Positions 63,119-64,000 of a stretch of 64,000 bases of DNA are shown here, one piece after another. The DNA lies in contig JAJEKV010000039.1 of the NCBI GenBank assembly GCA_021234155.1, forward strand, positions 6,798,912 through 6,862,911, written 5' to 3'. The notes beneath the pieces were generated by a model. That model was not told the origin of the DNA, ran no database searches, and saw nothing but the letters and a program-made list of their open reading frames with translations. The translations under genes were made by a program, and so were the position numbers. The DNA is from Isoetes taiwanensis (taxonomy: Eukaryota; Streptophyta; Lycopodiopsida; Isoetales; Isoetaceae). Every line of letters begins with the position of its first letter. Within the stretch, counting starts at the first letter, position 1.

Positions 63119-64000
63119 TAGCAAAATAACTGGGGGTTCTAGGGGGATTTAATATGGATGTAAAAATAACAATTCCTGAAACCATAGACCATATATCCCT
63201 AAAACAATTTAATGGGTTGTTATTAAAAAAAAAAAAAAAAAAAAATCACATTAGCTCACTGGGTACATTGGTTAAAGTAGTCTTATTAGGACATTGACTT
63301 ATTTTAGTAGAGTTTCGAGCCCCCGTATTTCATATTCTAAAATCTTAAGCAAAGCCGTATAGAGGTTCGATATTCCTTCAAAGCCTTAGGCGAAATCGTA
63401 TTTCATATTTCAAAATCATAGGCGCCTCCAATCATAAATAATTATAAGCAAAACGAGAGGTGCTCAGAGGCTCCAACATACGATCTGAGTCATAGGATCG
63501 ACGAATCCGACGATCGTGGTAGTCCAGGTGGTGCACCTCGTAGAATATGCACCTCGTTTAGAATATATGTAGCAAAATAACGGGGAGGTTCCAAAGGGGA
63601 TTTGATATAGATGTAAAAATAACAATTCCTGAAACCATAGGCCATATCCCTAAATCAAGTGAATGGGTTGTTATTAAAAAGAAAAAAAACATAGATCCAA
63701 GATAAATATAATCACATTAGCTCACTGGGTACATTGGTTGAAGTAGTCTTATTAGGATATTGAGTTATTTTGGTAGATGTTCGAGCCCCCGTATTTCATA
63801 TTCTAAAATCTTATACAAAGCCGTATAGAGGTTCGATATTCCTTCAAAGCTTTAGGCGAAATCGTATTTCATATTTCAAAATCATAGGCGCCTCCAATCA
63901 TAAATGACTATAAGCAAAACGAGAGGTGGTTAGATAGGATTGACGAATCCGACGACCATAGTAGTCCAGGGTGCACTTTGTTTAGAATATATAGCAAAAT
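63119..64000 (+). mobile_element. tandem tRNA-like SINE copies (copy B)
   Basis: Same organisation as 50949-51840: an A-tail at about 63226-63245 (shorter than in copy A), a head with TTAGCTCACTGG and GAGTTTCGAGCCCC, a second A-rich tail at about 63677-63690, and a third unit cut by the window end. Confidence 0.6.

Larger units (their letters stand above)
59948..64000. repeat. large direct duplication, copy B (runs off the window)
   Basis: Matches 47781-51839 throughout and reaches the window end, so its true right edge is unknown. It contains the equivalents of every copy-A feature: minus frames 60264-60497 and 61379-61795, the TATA promoter 62560-62566 with ORF 62217-62360, and the tandem SINEs from 63119. 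Only the left edge (at the CTAT-like tail) can be compared with copy A. Confidence 0.95.

Noticed and set aside
47781-64000. The 4-kb direct repeats as giant LTRs of one 16-kb retrotransposon
   Set aside because: No PBS or PPT flanks the blocks, the interior holds unrelated pieces on both strands (LINE end, laccase, Ty3 fragment on the minus strand), and the blocks contain SINEs and gene-like promoters.

Overview
This 64 kb window is nuclear DNA from a land plant. The signs are split, spliced-looking genes, remnants of a plant ARGONAUTE and a plant laccase, Ty1/copia and Ty3/gypsy retrotransposons whose primer-binding sites match initiator tRNA-Met (TGGTATCAGAGC), and tRNA-derived SINEs. A DIRS-like reverse transcriptase, LINEs with microsatellite tails and a DUF7869-type transposase-like remnant would fit a fern, lycophyte, bryophyte or gymnosperm better than a flowering plant. 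That placement is a guess. The window is repeat-rich and gene-poor, and almost every gene-like piece is broken. Many breaks are 1-2 base indels in GC-rich stretches, part of which may be consensus error rather than biology.

Layout. 1-4.3 kb: two copies of a DIRS-like RT segment, one split by a 5'-truncated LINE; the other copy is the empty site. 4.3-6.9 kb: no recognised gene. 6.9-7.5 kb (minus): FCP1/NIF-type HAD phosphatase pseudogene with an array of short palindromes upstream. 7.96-24.4 kb (minus): a large intron-containing gene with a ParB-like N-terminal part and a possible DNA-methyltransferase-like C-terminal part, split by a 13-kb chromodomain Ty3/gypsy element (9374-22435; LTRs, TSD GAGTC, PBS, PPT). 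That element carries extra coding units upstream of gag: an unknown 315-aa ORF, a histone H3-like ORF followed by a poly(A) run, an unknown 460-aa ORF with its own TATA box, and a further coding block.

24.6-28.6 kb: AT-rich repeats, a short minus-strand gene fragment and a foldback. 28.7-34.7 kb: exons of an unrecognised plus-strand gene, with a Ty1/copia element (28955-33375, TSD ATTAC, gag largely missing) in one intron. 34.9-39.4 kb: palindrome array, a foldback, and two small minus-strand genes sharing a promoter layout (palindrome, about 45 bp, TATA box, ACGCTCTCAA). In the second gene a 603-bp element with a 9-bp TSD separates the TATA box from the start codon. 39.8-42.7 kb: DUF7869-like remnant. 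44.9-47.4 kb: duplicated ARGONAUTE C-terminal exons. 47.8-51.8 kb and 59.9-64 kb: a near-identical direct duplication of about 4 kb containing tandem SINEs. Between its copies lie a Ty3 integrase fragment, a second LINE 3' end, a laccase pseudogene with a duplicated 5' exon, and a TIR element.

The two most interesting features are the chromovirus carrying a histone H3-like gene, and a 13-bp palindrome (consensus CACGCYWGGCGTG) found about two dozen times beside or within the non-retrotransposon genes and not seen in the retrotransposons.
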